DNA of 64,000 nt from UBA1672 sp964351365 (GCA_964351365.1 CAYGNP010000002.1:1-64000), one strand, 5' to 3'. Positions 34,325-43,297 are shown, counted from the stretch's first letter. Numbers and translations: made by a program. Notes: generated by a model from the sequence alone, not told the origin.

Positions 34325-35215
34325 CTAATCCATAACAATCATTGCATTTTTATAACCACTACCGGTTAGCGAACTGAGTAAATTATCCGCGCTTGACGCA
34401 TCGTTCACGGGAAAGCGCACACGGTATAATTCAACGCCATTCACGTTTGTTGGAAATATTTGAGCCCGGCCAAAATCACTGAGCGCACTAGAGTATTTCA
34501 TAGCACCCTCTCGGGTTGAAAATGCCCCTGCCTGGACAAATAATTTTTGCGTAGAGGGCGGCGGGGGAATTGGCGCAGTATAAGACGCCTGCTGGTAAAT
34601 TTTCGGCTGTTGGTATACTGGTTTTTGGACAATTTTTCTTTGCGTTGTGTATGGAGGATGTTTGGAATGGTCGTTAAGGGCCAGTTCATACCCTTGGGTT
34701 GATTCTCCGCGTCTTGCAATTTGTGCTACCTTTATGCTTTCAGACTTCATGACTTCAATTTTGACTTTGGCGGTGCCTTTGTTTTTAAAGCCCAAGACCT
34801 CTGCGCCGTGCTTTGATACATCAAGTATACGACCATGCGCGTATGGGCCTCGATCATTCACGCGCATGATTGCCTTTTTGCCATTCTCCAAATTTGTTAC
34901 TTCTATGATGCTTGGTAATGGCAAGGTTTTATGCGCAGCTGTAAGATCGTTTTCGTTAAAGACTTCTCCGTTTGCTGTTTTTTTTCCATGAAAGCCAGGG
35001 CCATACCATGAAGCAATGCCTGTTTTTTTATAGCTATAATCAACTTCGGGGTAATATCTTTTTCCGTTTATGGTGTAAGGCGATCCAACCTTATAAAGCC
35101 CCTCGCTTTTTTCACCTGGTCCCATCGATCTTTTTGCGAAGTGAGAAGCCAGTTCGAGGCGCGCACATCCGCTTGTTACAAGGCATAGCATTACAATAAA
35201 ATATATATTTCGCAT
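34325..35215 (-). CDS. rlpA: Septal ring lytic transglycosylase RlpA
   Basis: A 296-residue outer-membrane lipoprotein with lipobox LVTSGC near residue 17. A double-psi beta-barrel domain is visible (GIASWYGPGFHGKKTANGE, MRVNDRGPYAHGRILD, containing the catalytic-type Asp). A proline- and glutamine-rich linker of about 60 residues and a C-terminal SPOR domain (VQAGAFSTREGAMKYSSAL) follow. SPOR binds denuded septal glycan, so the protein likely works at division. It starts nine bases after mltB, so the two wall hydrolases are probably co-transcribed. Confidence 0.92.
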   Translation of the reverse strand: MRNIYFIVMLCLVTSGCARLELASHFAKRSMGPGEKSEGLYKVGSPYTINGKRYYPEVDYSYKKTGIASWYGPGFHGKKTANGEVFNENDLTAAHKTLPLPSIIEVTNLENGKKAIMRVNDRGPYAHGRILDVSKHGAEVLGFKNKGTAKVKIEVMKSESIKVAQIARRGESTQGYELALNDHSKHPPYTTQRKIVQKPVYQQPKIYQQASYTAPIPPPPSTQKLFVQAGAFSTREGAMKYSSALSDFGRAQIFPTNVNGVELYRVRFPVNDASSADNLLSSLTGSGYKNAMIVMD

Positions 35216-35224
35216 GTTCGTTTC

Positions 35225-36193
35225 CTATGGTGCGGCAATTTCATCTGCAAGCAGACCCACCGATGTTGCAAAGTAAATCGATCTATTCCATTTCATAATC
35301 ACACGGTAATTATTATATACCAAAAAAGCCGGTCCATCTAGCCCATCTGGTGTGACAATAGAGGCTTCAAATCCATCAACAACAGGAATTTCTTCCCCGC
35401 CGAACTGTGTTACACCCAAATCTTTCCATTTTTGAAGCGTGTATTTTGTTTCAAGACCGATTTGCTTTTCTGTTATGTTTGAGGGCAGTTTGATGCGGCG
35501 CCCCCAACGCTCGTCTTCCCTCCAGCCGCTTTTGCTGAGGTAATTCGCCGTTGATGCAAACACGTCAGGCAGGCTTGTCCAAATATCGCGCTTACCATCA
35601 TCATTACCGTCAACAGCATAAGCATGGAAGCTGGAGGGCATAAACTGATTTTGGCCCATTGCGCCCGCCCATGAGCCCTTCATATCCTTATGCTTTATAT
35701 GCCCGGCATCGAGGATTTTCAGTGAGTTTATTAATTCTTTGCGGAAAAAGTCACTTCGACGTCCATCATAGGCCAACGTTGCAAGCGCGGTTACGACATC
35801 AAAGCCGCCGGTGTTGTTACCGTAGCTTGTTTCAACACCCCATAGCGCCACAATATATTGTGCTGGTACGCCGTATTTTTTTGCGGCTTGATCAAGCTCT
35901 TCGCGATGCTTTTTATACATTTTGCGGCCTTGCGCTATGCGCGCATCACTTATTACGCGCGCCTGATATTGTGCAAAAGTCATGGTGCCTTCTGGCTGTT
36001 TGCGGTCAAGCTCAATGATCCGTGCTATTGGTTTAACACCTGTAAATGCCTCGTTTAACGTTTCTTCAGAAATACCCTTGGATTTTGCATCTTTTTTGAA
36101 GTCGACCAACCATTTGTCGAACTTTTCATCGGCATGAGTAATGTTTGGCATTATTAAAAATAGTGCCATAAACGGATAAAAAATCTTATGCAT
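35225..36193 (-). CDS. mltB: Lytic murein transglycosylase B
   Basis: 322 residues from the chosen start at 36193, which gives a normal signal peptide (MHKIFYPFMALFLIMPNITHA). The longer frame has no signal at its start. The catalytic Glu lies in ALWGVETSYGNNTG, followed by SWAGAMGQNQFMPSS and the AVDGNDDGKRDIW motif typical of MltB. There is no lipobox, so it is a soluble periplasmic enzyme. Its start overlaps the ion-channel gene by eight bases. Confidence 0.92.
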   Translation of the reverse strand: MHKIFYPFMALFLIMPNITHADEKFDKWLVDFKKDAKSKGISEETLNEAFTGVKPIARIIELDRKQPEGTMTFAQYQARVISDARIAQGRKMYKKHREELDQAAKKYGVPAQYIVALWGVETSYGNNTGGFDVVTALATLAYDGRRSDFFRKELINSLKILDAGHIKHKDMKGSWAGAMGQNQFMPSSFHAYAVDGNDDGKRDIWTSLPDVFASTANYLSKSGWREDERWGRRIKLPSNITEKQIGLETKYTLQKWKDLGVTQFGGEEIPVVDGFEASIVTPDGLDGPAFLVYNNYRVIMKWNRSIYFATSVGLLADEIAAP

Positions 36194-36620
36194 TGCGTGA
36201 ATCGTCCTCGTAGAGTTTTGACATGATTTCAAAGATAAAGGCGGTACTCCAGCCAAACAAGATAAATCCGTTGGCCGCTTGAAAAGAACTCACAAGACGC
36301 CAATCCTTTCCGAGGATAATGTCACCAAAACCGACTGTTGTGAAGGTGGATGTTGAAAAATATAAGGCTGCCTCCAAATCTGGCACAGCCTTTACCAGCA
36401 AGTAAAACAGAGCCCATACCCAGATTTGAATAATATGGGCGCTAAAGACGCCTAAAACAGCAGCAACAAGCATGGGGACTTTCCAGTGCTTGCGGAACAA
36501 AAGTCTTGCTGCGTTTGATGTTTGCCCAATCCAGCGTATTAATCTGTCCAGAAAAAGGGCGTGGATTACTACGGTCAGACAAATTAATAAGGCGCCTATG
36601 AATAGTTGCGTGATAAACAT
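36186..36620 (-). CDS. Two-TM potassium-channel-like protein
   Basis: 144 residues with about four hydrophobic stretches. The pore signature STFTTVGFGDIILG lies near residue 93, matching the K+ selectivity filter consensus T-V-G-Y/F-G-D, and is flanked by two helices. No C-terminal RCK or cyclic-nucleotide domain is present, so it is a minimal channel, probably tetrameric. It overlaps mltB by eight bases and is upstream in the same direction. A tRNA gene on the opposite strand lies about 100 bases away. Gating stimulus is unknown. Confidence 0.8.
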   Translation of the reverse strand: MFITQLFIGALLICLTVVIHALFLDRLIRWIGQTSNAARLLFRKHWKVPMLVAAVLGVFSAHIIQIWVWALFYLLVKAVPDLEAALYFSTSTFTTVGFGDIILGKDWRLVSSFQAANGFILFGWSTAFIFEIMSKLYEDDSRNA

Positions 36621-36717
36621 TTTTGCCTTTATGTCTTTGTTTTCAATATTTGTACTAGACAGATGTACCTAAAACTCGTTAATAAATGAAGTCTTGATTA
36701 TAAAACCATACACAGCC

Positions 36718-36807
36718 GGAGAGATGGCAGAGTGGTTGAATGCACCGGTCTTGAAAACCGGCATGGGTGCAAGCCCATCCAGGGTTCGAATCCCTGTCTC
36801 TCCGCCA
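36718..36807 (+). tRNA. tRNA-Ser (anticodon TGA)
   Basis: A 90-base cloverleaf with acceptor stem GGAGAGA / TCTCTCC, a D-arm (GGCAGAGTGGTTGAATGC), anticodon loop CTTGAAA giving TGA, and a long class II variable arm (GCATGGGTGCAAGCCCATCC region). The T-arm is GGGTTCGAATCCC, and the 3' CCA is encoded. All features fit serine tRNA reading UCN codons. An in-frame upstream ATG of the following gene lies inside the tRNA and is not a real start. Confidence 0.97.
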
Positions 36808-36827
36808 CCTATGGAAAGTTATTGAAA

Positions 36828-37850
36828 ATGCTTAGGCTTTTGGTTTTAATCTTTTGTTTTACTGCTGCGCCTTATTCTTATGCTCAGGACACCTATCAGA
36901 ATAGTATCCCCAAAAAGATAATTAAGAGCGATGACCGGTTTTTGACCTTCACCAGCGAGAATGATTTGTATGGCTCGGGCAAAGATGAGCATTACACTAA
37001 TGGTGCGCGGGTTACTTATTATGATTCTAGTGCTAAGTCGCCTAAATTTGTTGAAACATTTGAGAAATATATTCCTTTTTTTAGCGCAAATGAGACGACC
37101 AGCGTTTACTACTCACTTGGCCAGAATTTATATACACCGGAGGTGATTACGGCGCGCAATCCTGATCCTGATGATCGTCCATATGCCGGGTTTCTTTATG
37201 GCTCCGTTGGGGTGAATACGGTCATAGATAATCATGTTGATGAGCTGGAGGTTACTCTTGGTGTGGTTGGCCCCCTATCTCTTGGGGAGGAGACACAGAA
37301 ATTTGTGCACAGGACATTTGATTTTACAAAACCAGAGGGTTGGGATTCGCAGCTTGATAACGAGCCTGCGCTGATTGTTGCTCTACAGCGCATGTGGCCG
37401 GAGGCCTATAGCATGGATCTCGATCCTCTTTTCGTGCGCGTTTCTCCGCATGTTGGTGCGTCGGTTGGGAATGTATATACGCATGCGAATTCCGGCTTTA
37501 CTGTGCAGCTTACACCAAAAAAATATAAATGGCAGAGCACGCCCATTCGAGTCCGCCCTGCTCTGCCGGGCAGCGGCTATTTTTCTGTGCCTGATAATAT
37601 ATTTGCATGGTCACTTTTTGCTGGTGTAGACGGGCGGGCGGTTGCACGGAATATCTTTCTGGATGGAAACAGTTTTTCCGGCGGGCCGTCCGTGGACAAA
37701 AAACCTCTTGTCGCTGATGTCAGTGGCGGCGTTACTCTGACTTATGGACGTGTGCAAACTGCCTATACACTTAACTGGCGCTCAGATGAATTTTACGGGC
37801 AAAGCGATAACAGCATGTTTGGCGCGATATCTGTAGGGTACCGGTTCTAA
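36828..37850 (+). CDS. lpxR: LpxR-type lipid A deacylase (outer-membrane, DUF2219)
   Basis: 340 residues from ATG 36828, which gives a cleavable signal peptide (MLRLLVLIFCFTAAPYSYA). LpxR removes the 3'-acyloxyacyl chain of lipid A at the cell surface. The family start TSENDLYGSGKDEHYTNG contains the Asn-Asp pair of the active site and the repeat-strand pattern of a 12-stranded barrel. RPYAGFLYGSVG and the C-terminal aromatic GYRF (outer-membrane signature) are present. Its stop overlaps the convergent merR gene by four bases. Deacylation would lower innate immune recognition or alter membrane packing. Confidence 0.88.
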   Translation: MLRLLVLIFCFTAAPYSYAQDTYQNSIPKKIIKSDDRFLTFTSENDLYGSGKDEHYTNGARVTYYDSSAKSPKFVETFEKYIPFFSANETTSVYYSLGQNLYTPEVITARNPDPDDRPYAGFLYGSVGVNTVIDNHVDELEVTLGVVGPLSLGEETQKFVHRTFDFTKPEGWDSQLDNEPALIVALQRMWPEAYSMDLDPLFVRVSPHVGASVGNVYTHANSGFTVQLTPKKYKWQSTPIRVRPALPGSGYFSVPDNIFAWSLFAGVDGRAVARNIFLDGNSFSGGPSVDKKPLVADVSGGVTLTYGRVQTAYTLNWRSDEFYGQSDNSMFGAISVGYRF

Positions 37851-38401
37851 GATTGTTTCTGGCTGGGTTTAATCATACCACGCAACTCTTTAAGCTCGGA
37901 CAAAACCTCTTCTAATGCTTTACGCTGCCTTGGGTTTAACGAAGCTTTTTGCGTTTGGGGTTGATGCTGATCGACTTTGACATTAACAGGCTCAATCAGC
38001 GGTAGTGATTTTTGCTGGTCTGGCTCATCCGCAAAGTTTGATATGATCTGCTTCTTGCCGGCTTCGCGCAGAAGTTTTTGCACCCCCTTGATCGTGTATC
38101 CTTCAACGTAGAGAAGCTTGTGAACGGCCTTTAGCAAGCTAACATCTTCAGGGCGGTAATAGCGACGACCACCGCCACGCTTGAGGGGATTTACGTATGA
38201 GAATTTTGTTTCCCAAAACCTTAGAACGTGCTGTTGCACGCCCAGTTCATCGGCAACTTCGCTGATGGTGCGAAATGCAGCGGCAGATTTTTGGCCACGT
38301 GCGCTTTTCAAGGCAGCCCCTGCAAGTGATGCGCTATTGTCATGAGACTTGTCTAATGATTGTTTTTCTTCTGTAATTTTTTTAGACACTTCAGCAGGCA
38401 T
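37847..38401 (-). CDS. MerR-family transcriptional regulator
   Basis: 184 residues. The winged helix is at about residues 43-115 (FRTISEVADELGVQQHVLRFWETKF, RRYYRPEDVSLLKAVHKLL). The C-terminal half is low-complexity, rich in Gln and Lys, without metal-binding cysteines. The ihfA-merR pair downstream of plsX-fabH is strongly conserved in alphaproteobacteria. The target and ligand of this regulator are not established. It follows ihfA by 24 bases and is probably co-transcribed. Confidence 0.88.
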   Translation of the reverse strand: MPAEVSKKITEEKQSLDKSHDNSASLAGAALKSARGQKSAAAFRTISEVADELGVQQHVLRFWETKFSYVNPLKRGGGRRYYRPEDVSLLKAVHKLLYVEGYTIKGVQKLLREAGKKQIISNFADEPDQQKSLPLIEPVNVKVDQHQPQTQKASLNPRQRKALEEVLSELKELRGMIKPSQKQS

Positions 38402-38425
38402 TTATGCGTACTCCCTTCGTACTTA

Positions 38426-38722
38426 TTATTTACCTTTATTCACTCTATCTTTTAGGACGTGAGAGGCTTTAAAAACCAGTACTTTACGCGGTGATATTGG
38501 CACTTCGACTCCGGTCTTCGGATTGCGGCCGACGCGTTCACCCTTTTCGCGAATTGTAAAGCTGCCGAAAGATGAGATTTTTACATTCTCTCCCTCAATG
38601 AGGGCTTTCGCAACCTCGTCCAATACTGTTTCAACCAGGTCAGATGATTCGTTGCGGGATAGACCAACCTCTTCGTACACTGCTTCGGCAAGGTCTGCAC
38701 GTGTGATTGTTTGATTTTCCAT
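38426..38722 (-). CDS. ihfA: Integration host factor subunit alpha
   Basis: 98 residues. It forms a heterodimer with IHF-beta that bends DNA. The protein matches the family throughout: TITRADLAEAVYEEVGLSRN, IKISSFGSF-type core (VKISSFGSFTIREKGER) and the GRNPKTGVEVPISPRKVL DNA-intercalation loop with the conserved Pro. I start at ATG 38722 because GGAG lies six bases upstream; 38725 is an alternative. It is followed by merR and preceded by fabH in the same direction. Confidence 0.95.
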   Translation of the reverse strand: MENQTITRADLAEAVYEEVGLSRNESSDLVETVLDEVAKALIEGENVKISSFGSFTIREKGERVGRNPKTGVEVPISPRKVLVFKASHVLKDRVNKGK

Positions 38723-38878
38723 CATGTACTCCATATCGTATTTAATAAGCGTACCGATTCGCCGTGCGCTCGTCAATTGGCGATGGATAAAAAGATTGAA
38801 AAAAGCTGATTCAATTCAAAGGGTAAGGGGGATTTTCTAAGAGCTTATTTTGAAGCTGCCTTATGTTTTACCTTAAGT

Positions 38879-39844
38879 TTAAAGGCGCACAAGCGCAGAG
38901 CCCCAAGTCAAACCGCCACCAAGAGCCTCGAATAAAACCAGATCATTTTTCTTAAATGATCCCTGATTACGGGCATGATCAAAAGCCAGCGGAATTGATG
39001 CGGCGGAAGTGTTGCCATGATTTTCAACGGTTAAGACAACGCGGCTCATGGGCAAGTTTAGTTTTTTTGCGGTGGCTTCTATGATTCTGGCATTGGCCTG
39101 ATGCGGGACGAGCCAATCAATTTGATCTGTTGTTATGTTATTTTCTTCCAGCGCTGCATTAACGGCGCTGCTCATAAGCTTTACGGCATGCTTGAAGACT
39201 TCACGGCCATGCATGATGATGTGCCCGCTTTTGCCTGTGGTGCTTACCCCCCCATCGGTGTAGAGAATATCTTTTAGTGTCCCGTCAGCATAAAGATGTG
39301 TTGAGAGGACACCTCCCTCCCCTTGGCTACGGGCCTCCAAAATGATTGCGCCGGCGCCATCACCAAACAAGACACAGGTTGTTCGATCACTCCAGTCGAG
39401 CACGGCGCTCATTTTTTCGGCGCCTATGACCATTATACGTTTGAGCTGTCCGGCTTTTATGAAGTTATCGGCAATACTCAGGGCATAGATAAATCCTGTG
39501 CATACAGCCTGCACGTCAAATGCCACGCCGACGGGTACGCCTAATGCGGCCTGAACGCGCACGGCAACAGAAGGGAATGTTTGATCCGGTGTTGTTGTCG
39601 CGACGATAATACCGTCTATGTCCTGCGCGGTTATGCCGGCATCCTCGATTGCTTTTTGCGCCGCCTTGACCGCCATGTCGGATGTTGTTTCATCTTCTGC
39701 GGCGATGTGCCTGTTTTTTATGCCGCTGCGCTGATAAATCCATTCATCTGATGTCTCAACAATTTTTTCCAAATCATTGTTAGACATTATTTTTTTTGGT
39801 AAATAACTACCGCTTGATAGAATGTAGGAACGCGCTTTGCTCAT
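38879..39844 (-). CDS. fabH: Beta-ketoacyl-ACP synthase III
   Basis: 321 residues. It starts fatty-acid synthesis by condensing acetyl-CoA with malonyl-ACP. The Cys-His-Asn triad is visible: C115 in DVQAVCTGFIYAL, His in LVPHQANARI, Asn in VENHGNTSAAS. A GGGLTWGSALVRL C terminus is typical. It follows plsX by three bases, so the two lipid genes are coupled. Its stop is 156 bases from ihfA. Confidence 0.96.
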   Translation of the reverse strand: MSKARSYILSSGSYLPKKIMSNNDLEKIVETSDEWIYQRSGIKNRHIAAEDETTSDMAVKAAQKAIEDAGITAQDIDGIIVATTTPDQTFPSVAVRVQAALGVPVGVAFDVQAVCTGFIYALSIADNFIKAGQLKRIMVIGAEKMSAVLDWSDRTTCVLFGDGAGAIILEARSQGEGGVLSTHLYADGTLKDILYTDGGVSTTGKSGHIIMHGREVFKHAVKLMSSAVNAALEENNITTDQIDWLVPHQANARIIEATAKKLNLPMSRVVLTVENHGNTSAASIPLAFDHARNQGSFKKNDLVLFEALGGGLTWGSALVRL

Positions 39845-39847
39845 AGC

Positions 39848-40906
39848 TTAGGACTCTTGTGAAATGAAATCTTCTTGGTCAGTCAGATGATTTATATCAC
39901 GCGTGACCTGATGGATATAGCCCTGACGGGCAAGGCGAACGGCTAAAATCACTGCGCTAGAAAAACCAACAGAATCTGCGCCGCCGTGACTTTTGATGCA
40001 TAAGCCATTCAGCCCCAGAAACACCCCGCCATTATATAATCTCGGATCCATGCATTTTTTGAGTTTTTTGAGTGAGAAATACGCAAAGAACCCTCCTAAC
40101 AGCGCTATAGGATTGGCGCTGAAGGATTGCTTGAAATAATATTTTGTTAGCTTACCGACTCCCTCGGCTGTTTTCAGGGCGACGTTTCCAACATATCCGT
40201 CGCAGACGATGACATCAACGGTGCCGTTGGTGATATCATTTCCCTCAACAAAGCCCTTATACTCGCCAGGGAATTTTATGCGCGCGAGGATTTCTGCAGC
40301 GCGGCGCACATGATCGGGGCCTTTGTTGTCTTCCGTTCCGATATTGAGAAGACCTACCGTTGGGCGCTCGATTTTCTTTTGCGCTTTTGCGAATATGGAG
40401 CCCAGAAGTGCGAACTGCACAAGGTTTTCGGCGTCAACTAGGACATTTGCTCCCAGATCGAGCATGATTGTATCACCCTGAATACCGGGGAAAATGCTTG
40501 CAATTGCAGGACGGTGAATGCCAGGGGCGGTTTTCAGCACCATTTTAGACATTGCCATGAGCGCGCCTGTGTTACCCGCAGAGACTACGGCATCTGCATT
40601 ACCCAGCTTTACGGCCTCTATGGCCATGTACATGCTTGTCCCTTTGGCCGCGCGCAAGGCCTCAGAGGGCTTGTCCTCGCTCAGAACTTTTTTTTCGGTG
40701 TGAAACACTGTCAGAATTGGTTTTAGAGATGTAAATTTATCAATTAGCGGGCCAATCTCGCTCTCATTACCAAAAACCAGAAACCGAACGTCAGGACGAT
40801 TTTTAACGACCATATTCAGGGCAGGTATTATTTCCTTTGGGCCATAATCGCCGCCCATTGCATCAACGGCAATGGTGACTGTTTTTGACGTGGTCTGGTC
40901 AGACAC
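39848..40906 (-). CDS. plsX: Phosphate acyltransferase PlsX
   Basis: 352 residues. It makes acyl-phosphate from acyl-ACP for phospholipid synthesis. Family motifs seen are TIAVDAMGGDYGPKEI, KPSEALRAAKGTSMYMAI, DAVVSAGNTGALMAMS and HGGADSVGFSSAVILA. Length is normal. It lies between rpmF (23 bases upstream) and fabH, in the standard rpmF-plsX-fabH operon. Confidence 0.96.
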   Translation of the reverse strand: MSDQTTSKTVTIAVDAMGGDYGPKEIIPALNMVVKNRPDVRFLVFGNESEIGPLIDKFTSLKPILTVFHTEKKVLSEDKPSEALRAAKGTSMYMAIEAVKLGNADAVVSAGNTGALMAMSKMVLKTAPGIHRPAIASIFPGIQGDTIMLDLGANVLVDAENLVQFALLGSIFAKAQKKIERPTVGLLNIGTEDNKGPDHVRRAAEILARIKFPGEYKGFVEGNDITNGTVDVIVCDGYVGNVALKTAEGVGKLTKYYFKQSFSANPIALLGGFFAYFSLKKLKKCMDPRLYNGGVFLGLNGLCIKSHGGADSVGFSSAVILAVRLARQGYIHQVTRDINHLTDQEDFISQES

Positions 40907-40929
40907 TGCAATGCCTTTAATGTCGTGGT

Positions 40930-41109
40930 TTAATCGCGTCCTTCGATAACCTGACGGCCTTTGTATGTGCCGGTTTTCAGATCAACATGATGGCGGCGAA
41001 CAGGTTCGCCTGTATTTGAGTCTTCCACCCAGTTTGCAGCGCTCAAGGCATGGTGAGAGCGGCGCATGTTGCGCTTTGATTTTGATGTTTTTCTTTTTGG
41101 TACAGCCAT
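40930..41109 (-). CDS. rpmF: 50S ribosomal protein L32
   Basis: A 59-residue gene found by direct translation. The protein begins MAVPKRKTSKSKRNMRRSHH, the L32 hallmark, followed by ALSAANWVEDSNTGEPVRRHH and ending GRQVIEGRD. The zinc-binding cysteines of some L32 proteins are absent, so this is the Cys-free form. It sits in its conserved place between yceD and plsX. Start ATG at 41109. Confidence 0.96.
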   Translation of the reverse strand: MAVPKRKTSKSKRNMRRSHHALSAANWVEDSNTGEPVRRHHVDLKTGTYKGRQVIEGRD

Positions 41110-41214
41110 GAGCCTAATCCTTATTTATTAATCTTTTATCGTTTTTACCCAGAACGAAACAGGGTAATACCTAAAAATGGAGCCTAAAGCAAGGAAATTA
41201 TTTAAATCTTCTTG

Positions 41215-41787
41215 TTAGTTTTTGGATTTCCAGTCTTTTAGCTTCGCAAAAGGATTGTCATAGTCATAGCCGCCCTCAAGCGTTTTTTCCTGCAGCGCGT
41301 ATTCTGCTCCTTCGGCGCGCGGATATGGGTTTAGAGCCAGAGAAAGGTGCTGCGTTACCAGCTCTCCCAGATCAATTTTGCCGTCAATAACCGGCTCGGG
41401 GTCGTCACTTTCTTCCAAAATTGGCTGATCGCTCTGCTCTTTCAGGCTCATCCGCTCACGCTTTGCTTTGGTAAAGGATACCGCCTGCGTTGGGTCTGCG
41501 AACCATGCCTCAAATTCATCGCTTATAGATTCGGGCACAGGATCGGTGGTAATGATACAAAACTGCTCCAGCTCTGCATTGATTTTGCCATTTATACATA
41601 TGATTTTACTTACTTTATTACGCTCAAGAATTAAATCTGCGCTGAGGCACTGAATTGAATGCATATTGAGGCGATTGCACAATGCCTTCATATTTTCTGC
41701 TTTTGGGCTGATTGTCAGTTTGATCGGTTTTGTGCCGATTTCATCTGATTCAATAAAGTGTGACCATTCTTGCTCTTCTGCAGACAT
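41215..41787 (-). CDS. YceD-family protein (DUF177)
   Basis: 190 residues, acidic, with the DUF177 central pattern (CLSADLILERNKV, ELEQFCIITTDPVPESISDEF) and the C-terminal EGAEYALQE segment. YceD proteins are widespread next to rpmF and are linked to 23S rRNA or ribosome metabolism; the function is only partly known. It shares its start/stop base with the upstream cytochrome bc1 chaperone gene and lies 105 bases before rpmF. Confidence 0.85.
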   Translation of the reverse strand: MSAEEQEWSHFIESDEIGTKPIKLTISPKAENMKALCNRLNMHSIQCLSADLILERNKVSKIICINGKINAELEQFCIITTDPVPESISDEFEAWFADPTQAVSFTKAKRERMSLKEQSDQPILEESDDPEPVIDGKIDLGELVTQHLSLALNPYPRAEGAEYALQEKTLEGGYDYDNPFAKLKDWKSKN

Positions 41788-42338
41788 TATCTTTTCTCCG
41801 CATTTATGATAAAGGATTTTGGGTCCTGACTTTTGGCATTTTGTTCTACAAAATTACACATGGCTTGCACCGCGTTAGCATCGAGATGTTCATCTTGAAT
41901 TGTACCATACAGATTGCGTCGCAGAGCCTCTTTTAAGGTTGTTTTTGACAGGCCTTCTATTTTGAGTTTTTCAATGCTTTGCGGGTTTAAGGCCATCTGA
42001 TAGCTGTGCATGCGTCCGTTAAAGGCCTTCATCATACGCTTTGTGTGCTTGGGAACACCCATGTCCCCTATTCCCATTTCACGCAATGTCTGGTCCATAT
42101 CACGAAAAGTTGTATCAAATAATGCCTGCGCGAGCTTACTGTAATTTTTTTGACCCATAGAGCGGTGAAGGATCAGGAAAATATGGAGCAAAAGCAGGTC
42201 AAACCGGCCATCAAACGTGTCGGGAACTTTGTACTTGCTATAGAAAATTTCGTTTCGTGTACTCATTAAGGCACATTCGTATAAATCATGCGCCGCTGTT
42301 TTTATTTCGTCATTTTGCTTGAATAAAAGTCCAAACAT
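41787..42338 (-). CDS. Ubiquinol-cytochrome c chaperone family protein
   Basis: 183 residues, helical. The family core is recognisable around residues 38-115 (FYSKYKVPDTFDGRFDLLLLHIFLILHRS, LFDTTFRDMDQTLREMGIGDMGVPKHTKRM). Related mitochondrial CBP3/UQCC proteins assist assembly of cytochrome bc1. This gene beside yceD is a reliable alphaproteobacterial marker. It faces bamE divergently over about 70 bases, which must hold both promoters. Confidence 0.85.
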   Translation of the reverse strand: MFGLLFKQNDEIKTAAHDLYECALMSTRNEIFYSKYKVPDTFDGRFDLLLLHIFLILHRSMGQKNYSKLAQALFDTTFRDMDQTLREMGIGDMGVPKHTKRMMKAFNGRMHSYQMALNPQSIEKLKIEGLSKTTLKEALRRNLYGTIQDEHLDANAVQAMCNFVEQNAKSQDPKSFIINAEKR

Positions 42339-42409
42339 TGATTTTTGCTCTAGGTTTTTTTTGATTTAATATTTAAGCTTAAGAGATATCATCATTACCA
42401 AAGAATGCT

Positions 42410-42868
42410 ATGCAAAAAATTTTGAATTATACATTTTGTTGTCTTTTCCTCGCCCTAGCGGTCGTAGCGTGCTCCCCAGTTATTGAACAGCGTGGAAACA
42501 TGCTTGAGGATTACCAGATTTCCGAGATTAAAGCCGGGCAGCACACGCGCTCAGATGTTTTGCGCCTTTTAGGATCACCAACCACGCAATCAACGTTTAA
42601 TCCGGATAAATGGTATTATATGGGCCAGCAGACGGAAAAACGCGGCATTCTTGATCGTGAAGTTAAAGCAGAGCGCATTACGATTGTTGAGTTTGATAAG
42701 GAGGGCGTTGTTTCTTATATCGGTGATGCTGATGGTCATCGCCTTGATGTGCCAATCGCCAAGTCGCAAACCCCTACTCACGGGAACGAGCTTACGTTTA
42801 TGCAGCAGCTTCTGGGGAATGTTGGACGGTTTAACGCGCCGCAAGCTAGCGCAACAGATAAAAGGTAA
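42410..42868 (+). CDS. bamE: Outer-membrane assembly lipoprotein BamE
   Basis: 152 residues. A signal peptide ends in a lipobox (AVVAC, Cys21). The SmpA/OmlA domain follows: QISEIKAGQHTRSDVLRLLGSPT, then YYMGQQTEKRG and the ITIVEFDKEGVVSYIG strand. BamE supports folding of barrel proteins by the BAM complex at the outer membrane. The C-terminal tail after residue 115 (KSQTPTHGNELTFMQQLLGN) matches the alphaproteobacterial form. It is divergent from the bc1 chaperone gene. Confidence 0.92.
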   Translation: MQKILNYTFCCLFLALAVVACSPVIEQRGNMLEDYQISEIKAGQHTRSDVLRLLGSPTTQSTFNPDKWYYMGQQTEKRGILDREVKAERITIVEFDKEGVVSYIGDADGHRLDVPIAKSQTPTHGNELTFMQQLLGNVGRFNAPQASATDKR

Positions 42869-42880
42869 CGGCGGACTATC

Positions 42881-43297
42881 TTAAATCGGGCGTTGTTGAA
42901 CAACTTGAAGAAGAACGTCTGTGGCGATATCTTTTCCGACAATATCTGTTGTAATTTTATTCAGACGGTCTTTAATCATGCTCACTTGGATGACACCACC
43001 TTTAAAGGCCGCATGCTTGTTCAGTGCGCCGTACATATCTTGAATATACGCGTCGGTCAGCTTTGGTTTCATTGCTTTTACCTTGTCCGCGTTTGATACA
43101 CCCTCAACCTCAATGGCCACGACCATACTTACAACTTGCTGGACACCGTCGTCATCGATAATTGGCAATAGAAGCGGGTCAAGCTTCACGTATTCCGCGC
43201 CTGTTGAATTTTCCTCTTTTTTTTCAGCCGCATAAGAAGAGCCAGCTCCGCCAAAGCTTAGACCCATTATACAAAACAAAAACAGTAATGTGCGCAT
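42881..43297 (-). CDS. FliL-like secreted protein
   Basis: 138 residues with a cleavable signal peptide (ends GSSYA). The mature part reads YVKLDPLLLPIIDDDGVQQVV, then MKPKLTDAYIQDMYG, and ends VGKDIATDVLLQVVQQRP. This pattern resembles the periplasmic domain of FliL, which stabilises the flagellar stator, but there is no retained N-terminal membrane anchor. It could therefore be a FliL-like periplasmic protein and not the flagellar one. MotA and MotB are encoded 8 kb away, not in the same operon. Confidence 0.5.
   Translation of the reverse strand: MRTLLFLFCIMGLSFGGAGSSYAAEKKEENSTGAEYVKLDPLLLPIIDDDGVQQVVSMVVAIEVEGVSNADKVKAMKPKLTDAYIQDMYGALNKHAAFKGGVIQVSMIKDRLNKITTDIVGKDIATDVLLQVVQQRPI

Noticed and set aside
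36732..36827. Longer start for the LpxR-type gene
   Set aside because: The extra codons lie in the tRNA-Ser gene; the ATG at 36828 gives a normal signal peptide.
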